From the NCBI GenBank assembly GCA_938011325.1, contig CALLUD010000029.1:56629-120628 (forward strand): DNA of 64,000 bases, read 5' to 3'. Made by a program: the position numbers and the translations under genes. Origin of the DNA: an uncultured Spartobacteria bacterium. Its GTDB lineage: Bacteria > Verrucomicrobiota > Verrucomicrobiia > Chthoniobacterales > JAATET01. The first letter of the stretch is position 1; each line of letters begins with the position of its first letter. Positions 17,492 through 26,593 of the stretch are shown here, piece by piece. The notes under the pieces were generated by a model, which saw nothing but the letters and a program-made list of their open reading frames with translations, searched no databases and was not told the origin of the DNA.

Positions 17492-18250
17492 TCAGAACTC
17501 CCCGCGCCCCCCATTGCGCCGGCGTCGTCCCGCAATCGCCAAAGCCGCGAGCCCCACGCCAACAAATGCGGTCGTCGACGCCTCCGGGACCGCTACGACC
17601 TGATCGAACGTCAGATTGTCGAGAGCGAGATAACTGCCATCCCCTCCGGTCTGGTGGAATGTCAGCAAAAGCGGCTGACCAGCCAGACCGGTGTAGTTCA
17701 CAAAAATGGTTTCCCGGCCTCCCAGCAAGGCGGGTTTGGAGAACTGTCCGGACCCGTAAATCAACGAGGAAGTCGCATTCGACAGGGTCCACTCCACGAC
17801 CACATCGCCATCCGGAGATCCCGCCCACGCATCGAGGTCAAAGGAGACCAGACTCACCGCAAACTCCGCCGTGGGCGTGAACAGGATGTGGAAGATCGGG
17901 GATTGGATCGGCGGCGTGAAGGAGTCGAGTTGGACCACATTGCCGCGGCCATCCCAGTTCGTGTAGGTCTGGAAAAACCCCGTCGACCATAGAAGGGAAA
18001 TGTCCGGGGTGCCGACAATCTCGCTGACACCGGGAGCCACCGTCCAGTTCATCCCCGGCCCCGAAACATTGGAGCCGTAGGTCGAGGTCTGGTTGGGTTG
18101 TTCATAGTTAATGGTTCCCGGGATCGGCTGATTATCGTCGGTAAATCCGTCGTTGGTTAGGACGGTCAGACCAAACGAGTGGGAAGCGGCGAAGGCGGTG
18201 AAGCCAACAGCCAGAAACTGCAGCAGAGAGCGAAAGGAATGGATTGGCAT
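17492..18250 (-). CDS. PEP-CTERM protein, small beta-sandwich type
   Basis: The 252-residue protein has a signal peptide (MPIHSFRSLLQFLAVGFTAF, cleavage near SFG), a beta-rich body and the C-terminal sorting signal VPEASTTAFVGVGLAALAIA followed by GRRRR. The body (VSFDLDAWAGSPDGDVVVEW ... LALDNLTFDQV) resembles the carbohydrate-binding-like beta sandwich common in short PEP-CTERM proteins. It lies 166 bases downstream of the Verru_Chthon cassette 1 operon on the same strand. A surface or matrix role is inferred from the sorting signal. Confidence 0.82.
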   Translation of the reverse strand: MPIHSFRSLLQFLAVGFTAFAASHSFGLTVLTNDGFTDDNQPIPGTINYEQPNQTSTYGSNVSGPGMNWTVAPGVSEIVGTPDISLLWSTGFFQTYTNWDGRGNVVQLDSFTPPIQSPIFHILFTPTAEFAVSLVSFDLDAWAGSPDGDVVVEWTLSNATSSLIYGSGQFSKPALLGGRETIFVNYTGLAGQPLLLTFHQTGGDGSYLALDNLTFDQVVAVPEASTTAFVGVGLAALAIAGRRRRNGGRGEF

Positions 18251-18410
18251 TTGTTGGGAACTTGATTGGCAACGAGCAAACGACCTCCCGACCCCTCGGC
18301 GATAGTGGCATTTTCGCCGAGTGCCGTATCATTTTCGCGGAGTCAGCGGTCAGCTTGTTTTGCTCAAGCCCGTAGACCCGATTCCGGATGGCTGCAATCC
18401 AGGAAAACTC

Positions 18411-18426
18411 GAACCGCTACCGGTTC
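18411..18426 (-). terminator. Possible intrinsic terminator of Verru_Chthon cassette 1
   Basis: On the minus strand GAACCG-GTAG-CGGTTC forms a 6-bp stem with a 4-base loop and is followed by GAGTTTTCC. It starts inside the last codons of the 18417-19151 gene. The stem is short and the T tract weak, so the call is tentative. Confidence 0.45.
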
Positions 18427-19151
18427 ATTCTTTTAACATCTTCCACCCACTTTTTCAGGGCCGCGAGCACTTCTGCCGGCGGACTCAAGCGGCCGTTCGG
18501 CGCAGCACCAAACGTGTAGGTCTGCACCTGCCTGTTGTCCTCAAACCGGACCGGAAGAAGCGTCTTCGCATCGAGCCACGCCTTGGCGACGAACTCGTAA
18601 CTGGCGTCGCCGCTCATTGCGCTGCCGACATCGTAATGAAGTTCGTCCTGCCGGGTAATTGGAAGGTGACTGGTCTCCTCGAAGTAATAAACCGGCACGT
18701 TGTCCAACACCTGGACCCCCTTGTAGTTCTTTTCGCCGATCCAGTTAAAACTCTCGAAATCGGAATCGCTGTAGTTCTGGGCGTCCAGGTAAACCGAGTT
18801 CTCCACACGCTCCCAATTCTGGCTCCCGGGCGGTTTATTTAGACGATAAATCCCGCCATCCGTGACGAAAATCCACTGCGTTGCCCCGTTGGCTTCCTCG
18901 CGATAGATGGGCCCGGTCTTTGTGAGAACGATCTGGCTTGGACGTTTCTGTTCCTCAGCCTCATTGGAATTTGAAGAATCCCTCCCCCCTTTTTTTCGAA
19001 TGTCGATCGTCCATTGCGCATTTTCGTTGGCGCGCAGCTTGATTGGAAACTTCGGCGGAGGAATTTCCGCGGTTTCCTGGCTGAAAGCAGCTTGGGAAAA
19101 CGCGATCAATCCGCTTGCGACAAAAATAGAAAGAATGACCTGATGTTTCAT
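18417..19151 (-). CDS. Hypothetical secreted protein, last gene of Verru_Chthon cassette 1
   Basis: The 244-residue protein has a signal peptide (MKHQVILSIFVASGLIAFSQ, cleavage near AAFSQ). The rest is predicted mainly beta (QIVLTKTGPIYREEANGATQ; YRLNKPPGSQNWERVENSVY; VPVYYFEE) and ends in a short amphipathic helix. It has no Cys in the mature part. I recognise no family. It follows cassette protein A by 24 bases on the same strand, so it is likely cotranscribed. It could be a substrate or periplasmic accessory of the pseudopilus-like cassette (inference). Confidence 0.7.
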   Translation of the reverse strand: MKHQVILSIFVASGLIAFSQAAFSQETAEIPPPKFPIKLRANENAQWTIDIRKKGGRDSSNSNEAEEQKRPSQIVLTKTGPIYREEANGATQWIFVTDGGIYRLNKPPGSQNWERVENSVYLDAQNYSDSDFESFNWIGEKNYKGVQVLDNVPVYYFEETSHLPITRQDELHYDVGSAMSGDASYEFVAKAWLDAKTLLPVRFEDNRQVQTYTFGAAPNGRLSPPAEVLAALKKWVEDVKRMNR

Positions 19152-19175
19152 CGAAAAGTTTGGGGTGAGCGGGTC

Positions 19176-22100
19176 TCATTCCACGATGCGCTCAACCGAG
19201 TGTGCGAGTATTTTCCCGGTAAAGCGGTCAATGGAAACGAACACCCACCAGCGCGACTCCGAGGAGACACTGAAATCCTGAAGTTGCCGATCTTTTGGTA
19301 TCCTGCCGGATTGCGCCACAAGATCGATCATCACATTCCAAGTTCGCGTGGTGCCGACATCTGCCAGTGCACGCGTTACGGCAGAAATGCGTTCCCCCTT
19401 TACGGCATCCTCCCCTGAAGCGACCTGTTCCGGATGAAGTCCAACGAAGGACGCTTCTCCGAAATCACTTTTACCCGAAGAATAAACCCGCCCAACAAGT
19501 TCCGCGAGGCTTCGAAGCGGACCATTTACACCGTTTTCCGAAGTGTTTGGGCTTCCGGCGGTGGATCGGTATTCAACGAGCCGCTCAGTCAGAGAATCGA
19601 TCTCGTCCAAGTCCTCAAAGGTGTTGGAGGAGTCTGTCGGCAGGTATTTGGCGGTCCCGGCAAGGAGGGCCTTGAGAACCGGCTTTGGCGCGGTATTCAA
19701 ATTAACTTTCCCGGCGACGAGCGGCGTGGCTGAGTCGGCCTGGCCCTCATTTTCATAAATCGTGAAGACATCAAGGAGGCCCGTGTCGCCGCTTTCCGAA
19801 AAGGCAAAATCGATGTTCTTCCAAGGAACGTCCCGAAAGGTGTAGGCAAGCTCGCCAACTGATCGAAAGGGCCGATTCAAAACGATCGGACGGCTGTGAT
19901 AGAAATTTTTGGCCAAATCCTTTTTGTTTGCCAAATCCAAGGCATTAGCCTGCATCGGCAGCGGTCTGTCCGGGGATGATGGATTCATTTGAGCGGAAAG
20001 ACTTTGGTCGCTGGGGGGAGATCCCTCCGCAAGGCTTTTCAGAACCGCATTACTCATCCCCCCAGCCATTGCGCGTCGGATAACCCCGTCGTGGTCGCTA
20101 TAGTAGAAGCCCCATCCTCCCAATTGCTCCACATCTCGGTTAATGGAAAGGTGGCCCATATCGATTCGGAGTTTGCGGTCATTGCTGGGATTTTTCTGAT
20201 TACCGAATTTCCAGAGATCTACGTAATCCTTTGATTCATCCCACCCCGTTGGCTCGCGGTCTCCACCACCATTTATTTTGGAAAAGATCCCCCGATACCA
20301 GCCCGGGCCAGTGCCCTCCGCCAACGCGTAGCGAAATGAAGTGTCGGCGGAAAATCCGCAAAAATACATAAGGTCACTCGTCCAGATAAATCGCTGCGAC
20401 CTCGGGTCGCTTTTCTGGTAAATGGCTTCCGAACGCAGCTTTGACGGATTTCGAGGATCCTCCCGGCCCGAGAAAAGGGAGCCAAATGTCGGCGTCGCCG
20501 GATGGTCCTTGTGATCTGATGCCTTCACCGCCTCAGGAGTGAACCACAAGCGATCGTAAGTGTAATAGGCACCGTTGGGCGCTCGATATTGCAACTGGAA
20601 CTGGGCAGTCCCGGACCCGTATCTGACCGTTTGTGCGTCGTCACCGGCATCGACCCCATGTTGTCCAATGTAAAAACCAACCGGAGTAGCCGAAGAATAA
20701 GGGTTTAAAGGGGCGTAAACTTCGTTATCCTTTGGATGAACTGCCAGCCCGGGACCACCCTGCACATTGGCATTAAGAGGATACGATTTTGAAAGGAGAG
20801 TCTGCGGTTGACGAAAATTCTCGTCATTGGGTTTCCAATCGAAACTAATCGTGGTCGATTGATTGAATTGGTTTGCAATCGATACTCCAGGATTGTTGGC
20901 GTCCTTGCCTTTACTAGACATCTGGATTGAAATTGGACCATTGGGCTTGAGCGGCTTGATCTGAAACTTTTCGGGCACGTCGGTTGTATCTTTTCTTCGC
21001 TGCGGATTATGAGGATTCCAGAGGACCGGCTGCGCTATGAAATAATGCTGCTTGGGAGAGTCCTTTTTTCCGAACCCGGTAAATTTCATGGCGTAGATAT
21101 AAGGCAGATCCTCGACACCATAGATCTCTCCCAATCCCGAATTTTGATCGTAGAGGAAACGAATGCGTGTCGGGTAACTGTCTTCGTCGGCCTGATCGAT
21201 GATGGCCGCGCCGATCCGCAGGATATGATCGTCGACGCGATTTCCTTGGGGCTCCAGGGACATCTTCGCGTCTTGTCGAACCGGATTTCGATGCTGCCCC
21301 AAGGATCCAACCTGGATCACACTCTTGAGAATCTCGAAAAAGTTTGGCTCACGATTCGCAGCCGCAACCTCGTCGAGGGTCTTGATGTGCTCGGTCTCCC
21401 CCTCTTCGTCTTTATACTGCCAGGTGTAGTCGTCGCCTCCACTCACCAGCCCGAAATACCGTTGCGTGAGTTCTTCGGTGGAGCCGGCGGCAGCCCGCGC
21501 CGAAGGGTCCGTTCGAACTAGCGCGAGACGGCTCAGAGGAAAGCGCTTGAACAGAACGGGAGCCTCGACGGTTTTGTCGTTGGGAAGCTTGTAGGCGCCT
21601 ATCAGGGTGTCATTTGCGAAACGCGGAGGATTGATTCTCTTCTGATCCGAGGGGTTCACCGTGTCGGTCGCCCGGCTCTCCAGCAATTTGCTGGGTTGTG
21701 CTCCGCCACTGGGTTTCTTCGCATTGACGAGAAGGATTTCCGTGTCGGGACTGAATGTGGGCGCATCCGCATCGACACTGAAATGAGTGAGAAAGGGAAG
21801 TAGTTTCGAGTCGAATCCCTTTTCCTCGAAGAAGCGAAGCAAATCTCTGCGCGACAGAAACTGGTTCGCTCCCGAGGTCGAATCGATGGCCGGGTTTTTC
21901 ATCCAACCCACGTTTGAACCCAGGCGGAGAAAATCGAGGATGGATAGCGGCGAACCCGAGATATCGGCATCCGGGTTTCCAATGTCCGCCCAGTCCACAT
22001 GAGGAGCGCGCCACGCGACAATCTCATCGACAGCATTTCCGTTAAGCCCAATTTGCGTGAGATCCGCAAAAGCGAGCGCTCCTTTGAGGGCAATATCCTC

Positions 22101-22784
22101 CGCCTTTGCAGAGGTTTCGTGGCCGGCAACATTAACGTTTAACAATCCCCCAACATCATAGACGTTGTAGGCATATCGGCCGACGATGTTCTCATCGGGA
22201 GATGTGGTGGTTTCGCCGTTTTCCCGCACGTAAATCCAGTCCGGGACATTGCTGTTGTCGAAATCGCCGGCTTGTAGCCCGCTGTCATCAAGCAGCAACC
22301 GGGGAAGATCCCAACGTCTTCCGCTGACAGGACGCTCCCCCTCGGAGCTTTTGACCGAACTCGCGACAGGCTGGGCGTTGGAATAGAATGGCGTCGACGC
22401 GAGGCTTTGTTTGATAAGGTTGTTCCGGGCGCCGCCGAAGTTCGTCGCGATCTCCGGAATCATCGACGGAAATGTCCCACCCTTATCCTTCGGTTCGAAC
22501 CATGTGAGGTCGTTCCCCAGCTTATGGGTCGTGGAGTTGTCGGGATCGGCAATCTCCGCGAGAAAATTCGCAATGACCTGGTCGGCAGCGCTTGCGGCAA
22601 GCGCCTCGGACTGGACGGATGCGCTGTAGCTGGCGCTTGCCTGGTAGTCGGATTGCGACCGCACAAGGAACGCGACGACGATGATCGTCGTGACGACGAG
22701 AAAGAGCAGTGTGATGACGAGGGCGACACCACGTTGGCTTTTTGGAAGGGCCTTCAAACCCCGATGATCTGACGAGCTTTTCAC
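19176..22784 (-). CDS. Verru_Chthon cassette protein A (TIGR02600), GspK-like large subunit
   Basis: The 1,202-residue protein starts MKSSSDHRGLKALPKSQRG, then VALVITLLFLVVTTIIVVAF. The site G^V, the single N-terminal helix and the absence of Glu at position 5 are what is seen in GspK, the large tip pseudopilin. A long soluble domain follows, including VNLNTAPKPVLKALLAG near residue 1050, the GspK-like helix-hairpin motif. TIGR02600 is the largest member of the four-gene cassette. The gene starts 3 bases after the C gene stop. Likely role: the cap of a pseudopilus-like assembly. The role is inferred, the family call is firm. Confidence 0.9.
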   Translation of the reverse strand: MKSSSDHRGLKALPKSQRGVALVITLLFLVVTTIIVVAFLVRSQSDYQASASYSASVQSEALAASAADQVIANFLAEIADPDNSTTHKLGNDLTWFEPKDKGGTFPSMIPEIATNFGGARNNLIKQSLASTPFYSNAQPVASSVKSSEGERPVSGRRWDLPRLLLDDSGLQAGDFDNSNVPDWIYVRENGETTTSPDENIVGRYAYNVYDVGGLLNVNVAGHETSAKAEDIALKGALAFADLTQIGLNGNAVDEIVAWRAPHVDWADIGNPDADISGSPLSILDFLRLGSNVGWMKNPAIDSTSGANQFLSRRDLLRFFEEKGFDSKLLPFLTHFSVDADAPTFSPDTEILLVNAKKPSGGAQPSKLLESRATDTVNPSDQKRINPPRFANDTLIGAYKLPNDKTVEAPVLFKRFPLSRLALVRTDPSARAAAGSTEELTQRYFGLVSGGDDYTWQYKDEEGETEHIKTLDEVAAANREPNFFEILKSVIQVGSLGQHRNPVRQDAKMSLEPQGNRVDDHILRIGAAIIDQADEDSYPTRIRFLYDQNSGLGEIYGVEDLPYIYAMKFTGFGKKDSPKQHYFIAQPVLWNPHNPQRRKDTTDVPEKFQIKPLKPNGPISIQMSSKGKDANNPGVSIANQFNQSTTISFDWKPNDENFRQPQTLLSKSYPLNANVQGGPGLAVHPKDNEVYAPLNPYSSATPVGFYIGQHGVDAGDDAQTVRYGSGTAQFQLQYRAPNGAYYTYDRLWFTPEAVKASDHKDHPATPTFGSLFSGREDPRNPSKLRSEAIYQKSDPRSQRFIWTSDLMYFCGFSADTSFRYALAEGTGPGWYRGIFSKINGGGDREPTGWDESKDYVDLWKFGNQKNPSNDRKLRIDMGHLSINRDVEQLGGWGFYYSDHDGVIRRAMAGGMSNAVLKSLAEGSPPSDQSLSAQMNPSSPDRPLPMQANALDLANKKDLAKNFYHSRPIVLNRPFRSVGELAYTFRDVPWKNIDFAFSESGDTGLLDVFTIYENEGQADSATPLVAGKVNLNTAPKPVLKALLAGTAKYLPTDSSNTFEDLDEIDSLTERLVEYRSTAGSPNTSENGVNGPLRSLAELVGRVYSSGKSDFGEASFVGLHPEQVASGEDAVKGERISAVTRALADVGTTRTWNVMIDLVAQSGRIPKDRQLQDFSVSSESRWWVFVSIDRFTGKILAHSVERIVE

Positions 22785-22787
22785 GGG

Positions 22788-23732
22788 TCAACGAACTGCA
22801 GTGAGGCTGCCGGACGGGAACGTGTAGGTCCGCTCGAAGGAGCGAACACTGTCGAGGAAACGTCCGCCGTAATCGTCAAAATCCACTCGGGATGGACTGG
22901 ACCCCGCCCCGCCTGGATTGGTCGGCGGAGCATCGGAGAACCCCAGCTGGTAGTCCCAGATCGCCTTGGGACTCCAGTTCGAACCGGAGGGAGGGTCCTT
23001 GATCTCGAGATCGGAAACCAGCGAGTCCAGCTTGCCGCGCTCTTCGAGAATCGCGGCGGTGCGGTTGTCGGTAATGACGACTCCTACTTTGACGGCGATC
23101 GCGCGGCTCGGTTCGTTCGAGGAATTTCTGTAATAACTCGCGGAATAGTTCCCGTCGGGGTGAAGAAATCCATAGGAGAATCCCACGAGGCCACGCACCG
23201 CGATGAGGTCATCCAGCGTGGAGGTGTCAACGGCCTCGGGGGTCGGCTCGGGCGGCGTGCTCGATGGCGAAGGCGTCGGCGCAGGGAGAAATTCCGGCGC
23301 ATCGCCATCCGCGAACGTAAACGTTCGATGATATCGGAACAGAGCGGGCTCCCCCCGATCATCATCTCCCGCGGCATATTCGACGTAACTCAGCGAACGG
23401 GCATCGGATCCACCGCTTCCGATGCCCCTTTGAAGCGTGTAGAAACCCAGAACGGAACGGTCGCCATCGAGCCCGAAATTCGCCAGATCGCCCCGATCGA
23501 CCAGATTGTTGAGATCGACCTGCAACCGGCTCAACGCCGTTCGCGCCTTCGCGAAATTGTCCATCTTTTCCTGGGCGGTGCTCCAACCCGTCAGAATGCT
23601 GCCCAGCGACTGGCTGAACATGACGACCACGATGGCGAGGACGGTGATGGACACCAAAAGCTCGACCAATGTGAACGCAGCAACGGAGCCGGAATGCCGA
23701 ATACGGCGACGAGAACAAATGGCGTATTTCAT
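22788..23732 (-). CDS. Verru_Chthon cassette protein C (TIGR02599), GspJ-like pseudopilin
   Basis: The start ATG at 23732 overlaps the B stop (ATGA) and gives 314 residues. The prepilin-like N-terminus is VAAFTLVELLVSITVLAIVV, with Phe+1 after an Ala cleavage position and Glu5 present, then a long first helix (FSQSLGSILTGWSTAQ). Near residue 155 there is a Pro/Thr/Ser-rich insert (PAPTPSPSSTPPEPTP). The length and the GWS(T/S)AQEK motif match the GspJ-type member of the cassette. The Ala in place of Gly before the mature Phe is unusual for prepilin peptidase substrates. Confidence 0.87.
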   Translation of the reverse strand: MKYAICSRRRIRHSGSVAAFTLVELLVSITVLAIVVVMFSQSLGSILTGWSTAQEKMDNFAKARTALSRLQVDLNNLVDRGDLANFGLDGDRSVLGFYTLQRGIGSGGSDARSLSYVEYAAGDDDRGEPALFRYHRTFTFADGDAPEFLPAPTPSPSSTPPEPTPEAVDTSTLDDLIAVRGLVGFSYGFLHPDGNYSASYYRNSSNEPSRAIAVKVGVVITDNRTAAILEERGKLDSLVSDLEIKDPPSGSNWSPKAIWDYQLGFSDAPPTNPGGAGSSPSRVDFDDYGGRFLDSVRSFERTYTFPSGSLTAVR

Positions 23733-24262
23733 GGCTGCTTCTTCACGAGGAACGAGGTGGTGATCTCGAACGACTCGCCGGAGGCCTCCGCATTTTTGGC
23801 AAGCGCAGCCGCCGGCCATTGCAGTTTCAAAGCGCAGTTGATCAGCTCATACGGGCAGTCCCCGCTGAGTTCCGGGCTCTTCCAAACCATGTAGCGCAAT
23901 CCGCACACCGCATCCGGATCGTCGAGACTTCCAGCTTTCTGACCATCAACCGTGAGGCCGATCGCGGGGGTTGAGAAATCGTTCGGCGGAGAATCCGACG
24001 TCACGTTCTGCGGCAAGGGACTCGTCCACGCGCCGGAGGAAGGACCGGCATTCAGCGCATTCTGGTATTGCGAGAGAACGAGCGTCGCGAGGTTCGCGGC
24101 GCGAATCCGCGCCTCGCTGTCACTGTTGCTGTTGAGAGCGGTGCCGAAGAGTCCGATGATCGTCAGAATCGAGAACGCCGTGATCCCCAGGGCGAGCACC
24201 ACCTCGACGAGACTGAAAGCCAGCGTGGTCCGACAGGGCTCGGAAAACCGTTGAAAACGCAT
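23729..24262 (-). CDS. Verru_Chthon cassette protein B (TIGR02598), GspI-like pseudopilin
   Basis: The frame is open further upstream, but the ATG at 24262 (MRFQRFSEPCRTT) starts 4 bases after the D stop and just before the pilin segment, giving 177 residues. The segment LAFSLVEVVLALGITAFSIL has mature Phe1 and Glu5. A short C-terminal domain containing two Cys (AVCGLRYMVW; GDCPYELINC) follows. Size and position match the GspI-like member. It is cotranslated with C through an ATGA overlap. Confidence 0.87.
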   Translation of the reverse strand: MRFQRFSEPCRTTLAFSLVEVVLALGITAFSILTIIGLFGTALNSNSDSEARIRAANLATLVLSQYQNALNAGPSSGAWTSPLPQNVTSDSPPNDFSTPAIGLTVDGQKAGSLDDPDAVCGLRYMVWKSPELSGDCPYELINCALKLQWPAAALAKNAEASGESFEITTSFLVKKQP

Positions 24263-24266
24263 GAAA

Positions 24267-25046
24267 CTACTTCCTGACTTCCGCCTGATAAACGTCGACC
24301 TGGCCGGTGAGTCCGTTGACTCGAATCGTGACTGCAGACTTTTCCTCCTTCGAAGACGGGTTGTCTCCCTTGCTGGACACCACGGTAAATTCCACCGCCT
24401 CGGCGAGATCGATGCTATCGGAATCCGCGTTTTGCATGCCGCTGTCGGAGTCGATTCCCGCCTCTCCACGCGGGTTGAAGATCACCACCCAATCGAAGGC
24501 GACATTCCTGTAAGGGCCCGGCAGGTCGTCGGACTGCGGCTTGAAATTGCTGTCGGAAGGGGAGTGCTTCGAATGGACCTTGGGCAGCTGGCTGGCAAGG
24601 CTGCTGCCTCCGGGAGGTTCCGTCATCAACGTGACCCCGTCGTATTTCACGACCTTTGAAAGCAGGCGCATATCGGCACCGTTCCGAAAATCCGCGCCGC
24701 GGGTGCCGACCTTCGAAGTGAACGCCGCGACGACGACCGCAGGTTGATCCGTCTTGGGATCGCGCTCCTCACTCATGGCCACCCATGTATAGGAACCACT
24801 CGCGATGGCGGCCTGCCGGGCCGCTTCCAGCGTCGAGCTGATGCCGATCACCGCACTTTGGAGGTTATCGCCTCCTGCCAATCCGCGAAGCGCACTGGTC
24901 GAAAAACTCGCGACCAGAACGATGATCGCGGTGACCGTCAACAGCTCAATGAGCGAAAAGCCGCGTCGGCCGGAGAAGCGAAAGCGCAACTTCCGGCGGG
25001 CCCGGTCGTCTGCATCGGATTGAGGAGGAAACGATCTCAGTATCAT
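24267..25046 (-). CDS. Verru_Chthon cassette protein D (TIGR02596), GspH-like pseudopilin
   Basis: This is the first gene of cassette 1, 259 residues. After a basic leader it has RRGFSLIELLTVTAIIVLVA, a canonical G^F cleavage site with Glu5. The following SALRGLAGGDNLQSA ... LEAARQAAIASGSYTW resembles the start of GspH/FimT-type minor pseudopilins. The C-terminal VTIRVNGLTGQVDVY is the usual last strand. It heads the order D-B-C-A, whereas the second cassette in the window runs B-C-D-A. Confidence 0.88.
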   Translation of the reverse strand: MILRSFPPQSDADDRARRKLRFRFSGRRGFSLIELLTVTAIIVLVASFSTSALRGLAGGDNLQSAVIGISSTLEAARQAAIASGSYTWVAMSEERDPKTDQPAVVVAAFTSKVGTRGADFRNGADMRLLSKVVKYDGVTLMTEPPGGSSLASQLPKVHSKHSPSDSNFKPQSDDLPGPYRNVAFDWVVIFNPRGEAGIDSDSGMQNADSDSIDLAEAVEFTVVSSKGDNPSSKEEKSAVTIRVNGLTGQVDVYQAEVRK

Positions 25047-25237
25047 TCAACAGTCGTTGAGGGATGGAGGACACCCCAAACTTATGGAAAATTGGGGCAC
25101 TTCAAATGACGCAATTGGGTGGCATCGGACGGGAAAAGCGCCCCCTCAGCGCTTGCAGCGCAGACCCGCCGGAATAATGCGCATATGATGTTGGGACATT
25201 TCATTTTCGAGAGAGGGCAGCAGCTCCGGGGAATCAC

Positions 25238-26575
25238 TCAGTGCATCGATGCTTCGATCTCCTCGAGCGATCGGCCTTTTGTTTCGGGGAGGAATTTCCA
25301 CACCACGAAAAACTGGAGCACCATGATCGCGGCAAAGACGAGGAACAGGCAGCCTCCCCACGCCGCGATCAATATTGGGAAGACCGTGCTCACAACGATT
25401 GCGAGCCCCCAAAGCACGAAACACGCAGCGGAGGATCCCGTGGCGCGAATGGTGTTTGGCAGCACCTCGTTGATGCACACCCAGATCACCGCTCCCTGCG
25501 AATAAGCATGCGAGGCGACGATCCCGGCCGCGGCAACCACGGAGGACCATCCACCGGTTCCGGAAAGAAAGACCCATGCCGCGAGCAGGTGGGAAAAAAC
25601 GAAAGTGACGGAGCCGATTAGCAACAGATGGCGCCGCCCGATTCGATCGATGAGCACCATGCCGACGATGGTGAAGACGAGGTTGACGATCCCGACGAGT
25701 GCGGACTGCCGGAACGCGTCGGTGGCACCGAATCCGGCCATGCGAAAAATGTCGGTGATGTAATAGAGGATCGCGTTGATGCCATCGAGCTGGTTGAAGG
25801 CAGCGAGGGCGAGAACAAGCAGCAACGGCCTGAGCCAGCGGCGCTGGAAGAGCGACTCCCGACGGGCAGTGCCGGCGGCAAACGACGCATTGATCCGTGC
25901 GAGTTCCGCGGAGGGATCCGCGTAACCGAGACGTTGAAGAATGCGAAGCGCTTCGTCCGATCGACCACGATGCACGAGCCAGCGGGGACTTTCCGGAATG
26001 GCGGACACGGAGAGCAGGAACAATGTTGCCGGAACCGCCTCCGCGCCAAACATCCACCGCCAGGCTCCCGCCGCAGGGGCGAGGCCAAAGGTTTCCGCGA
26101 TTGCGAAGTTCGATACAAGGGCTGTGAGAATGCCGAGCACGATCGCAAGCTGGCTGATCGCCACCAGCAATCCCCGCCTCTCCGGCGGCGTAATCTCCGT
26201 GATATACATGGGGGAAACCACGGAGGAGCCACCCACTGCGAGTCCGCCGACAAAGCGGAAAAGCATCAGCGACGGGAAATCCCACGCCCAGGCGCAACCG
26301 AAGGTCGAAACAAGGTAGAGCACGCCAAGCACGAACAATGTTCTCACCCGGCCAGATCGCTCGCAGGGCTTTCCCACGAGCGCCGCGCCCGCCAACGCAC
26401 CGAAGAGCGCGGACGACACCGCAAACCCAAGCTGTGCGTCGCCCAGTGCGAACACCTCGCGCAGCGACGAAGTCGTTCCTGCAATCACCGCGGTATCGAA
26501 TCCGAAGAGAAACGAACCGAGCGATGATGCCAGTGCGCTGGCGGGAAGGAGGTAGCTGGGGCGGGAAGCGGACAC
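25238..26575 (-). CDS. MFS sugar porter
   Basis: This 445-residue protein has twelve helices. Sugar-porter signatures are present: FGFDTAVIAG in helix 1, RFVGGLAVGGSSVVSPMYI then EITPPERRG around helix 4, PESPRWLV after helix 6, VLIDRIGRRHLL in the second half and PETKGRSLEEIE at the C-terminus. It is the last gene of the ROK kinase and mannose isomerase operon, starting 18 bases after the isomerase stop. It most likely imports the mannose released by the divergent GH38 enzyme. Substrate identity is inferred from context. Confidence 0.92.
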   Translation of the reverse strand: MSASRPSYLLPASALASSLGSFLFGFDTAVIAGTTSSLREVFALGDAQLGFAVSSALFGALAGAALVGKPCERSGRVRTLFVLGVLYLVSTFGCAWAWDFPSLMLFRFVGGLAVGGSSVVSPMYITEITPPERRGLLVAISQLAIVLGILTALVSNFAIAETFGLAPAAGAWRWMFGAEAVPATLFLLSVSAIPESPRWLVHRGRSDEALRILQRLGYADPSAELARINASFAAGTARRESLFQRRWLRPLLLVLALAAFNQLDGINAILYYITDIFRMAGFGATDAFRQSALVGIVNLVFTIVGMVLIDRIGRRHLLLIGSVTFVFSHLLAAWVFLSGTGGWSSVVAAAGIVASHAYSQGAVIWVCINEVLPNTIRATGSSAACFVLWGLAIVVSTVFPILIAAWGGCLFLVFAAIMVLQFFVVWKFLPETKGRSLEEIEASMH

Positions 26576-26593
26576 GGGGGCGGAACTTGGCAG

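Noticed and set aside
17492..25046. A complete type II secretion or type IV pilus operon
   Set aside because: Only pseudopilin-like genes and one secreted protein are present. No GspE/F/D/G or PilD homologue was found in the window.
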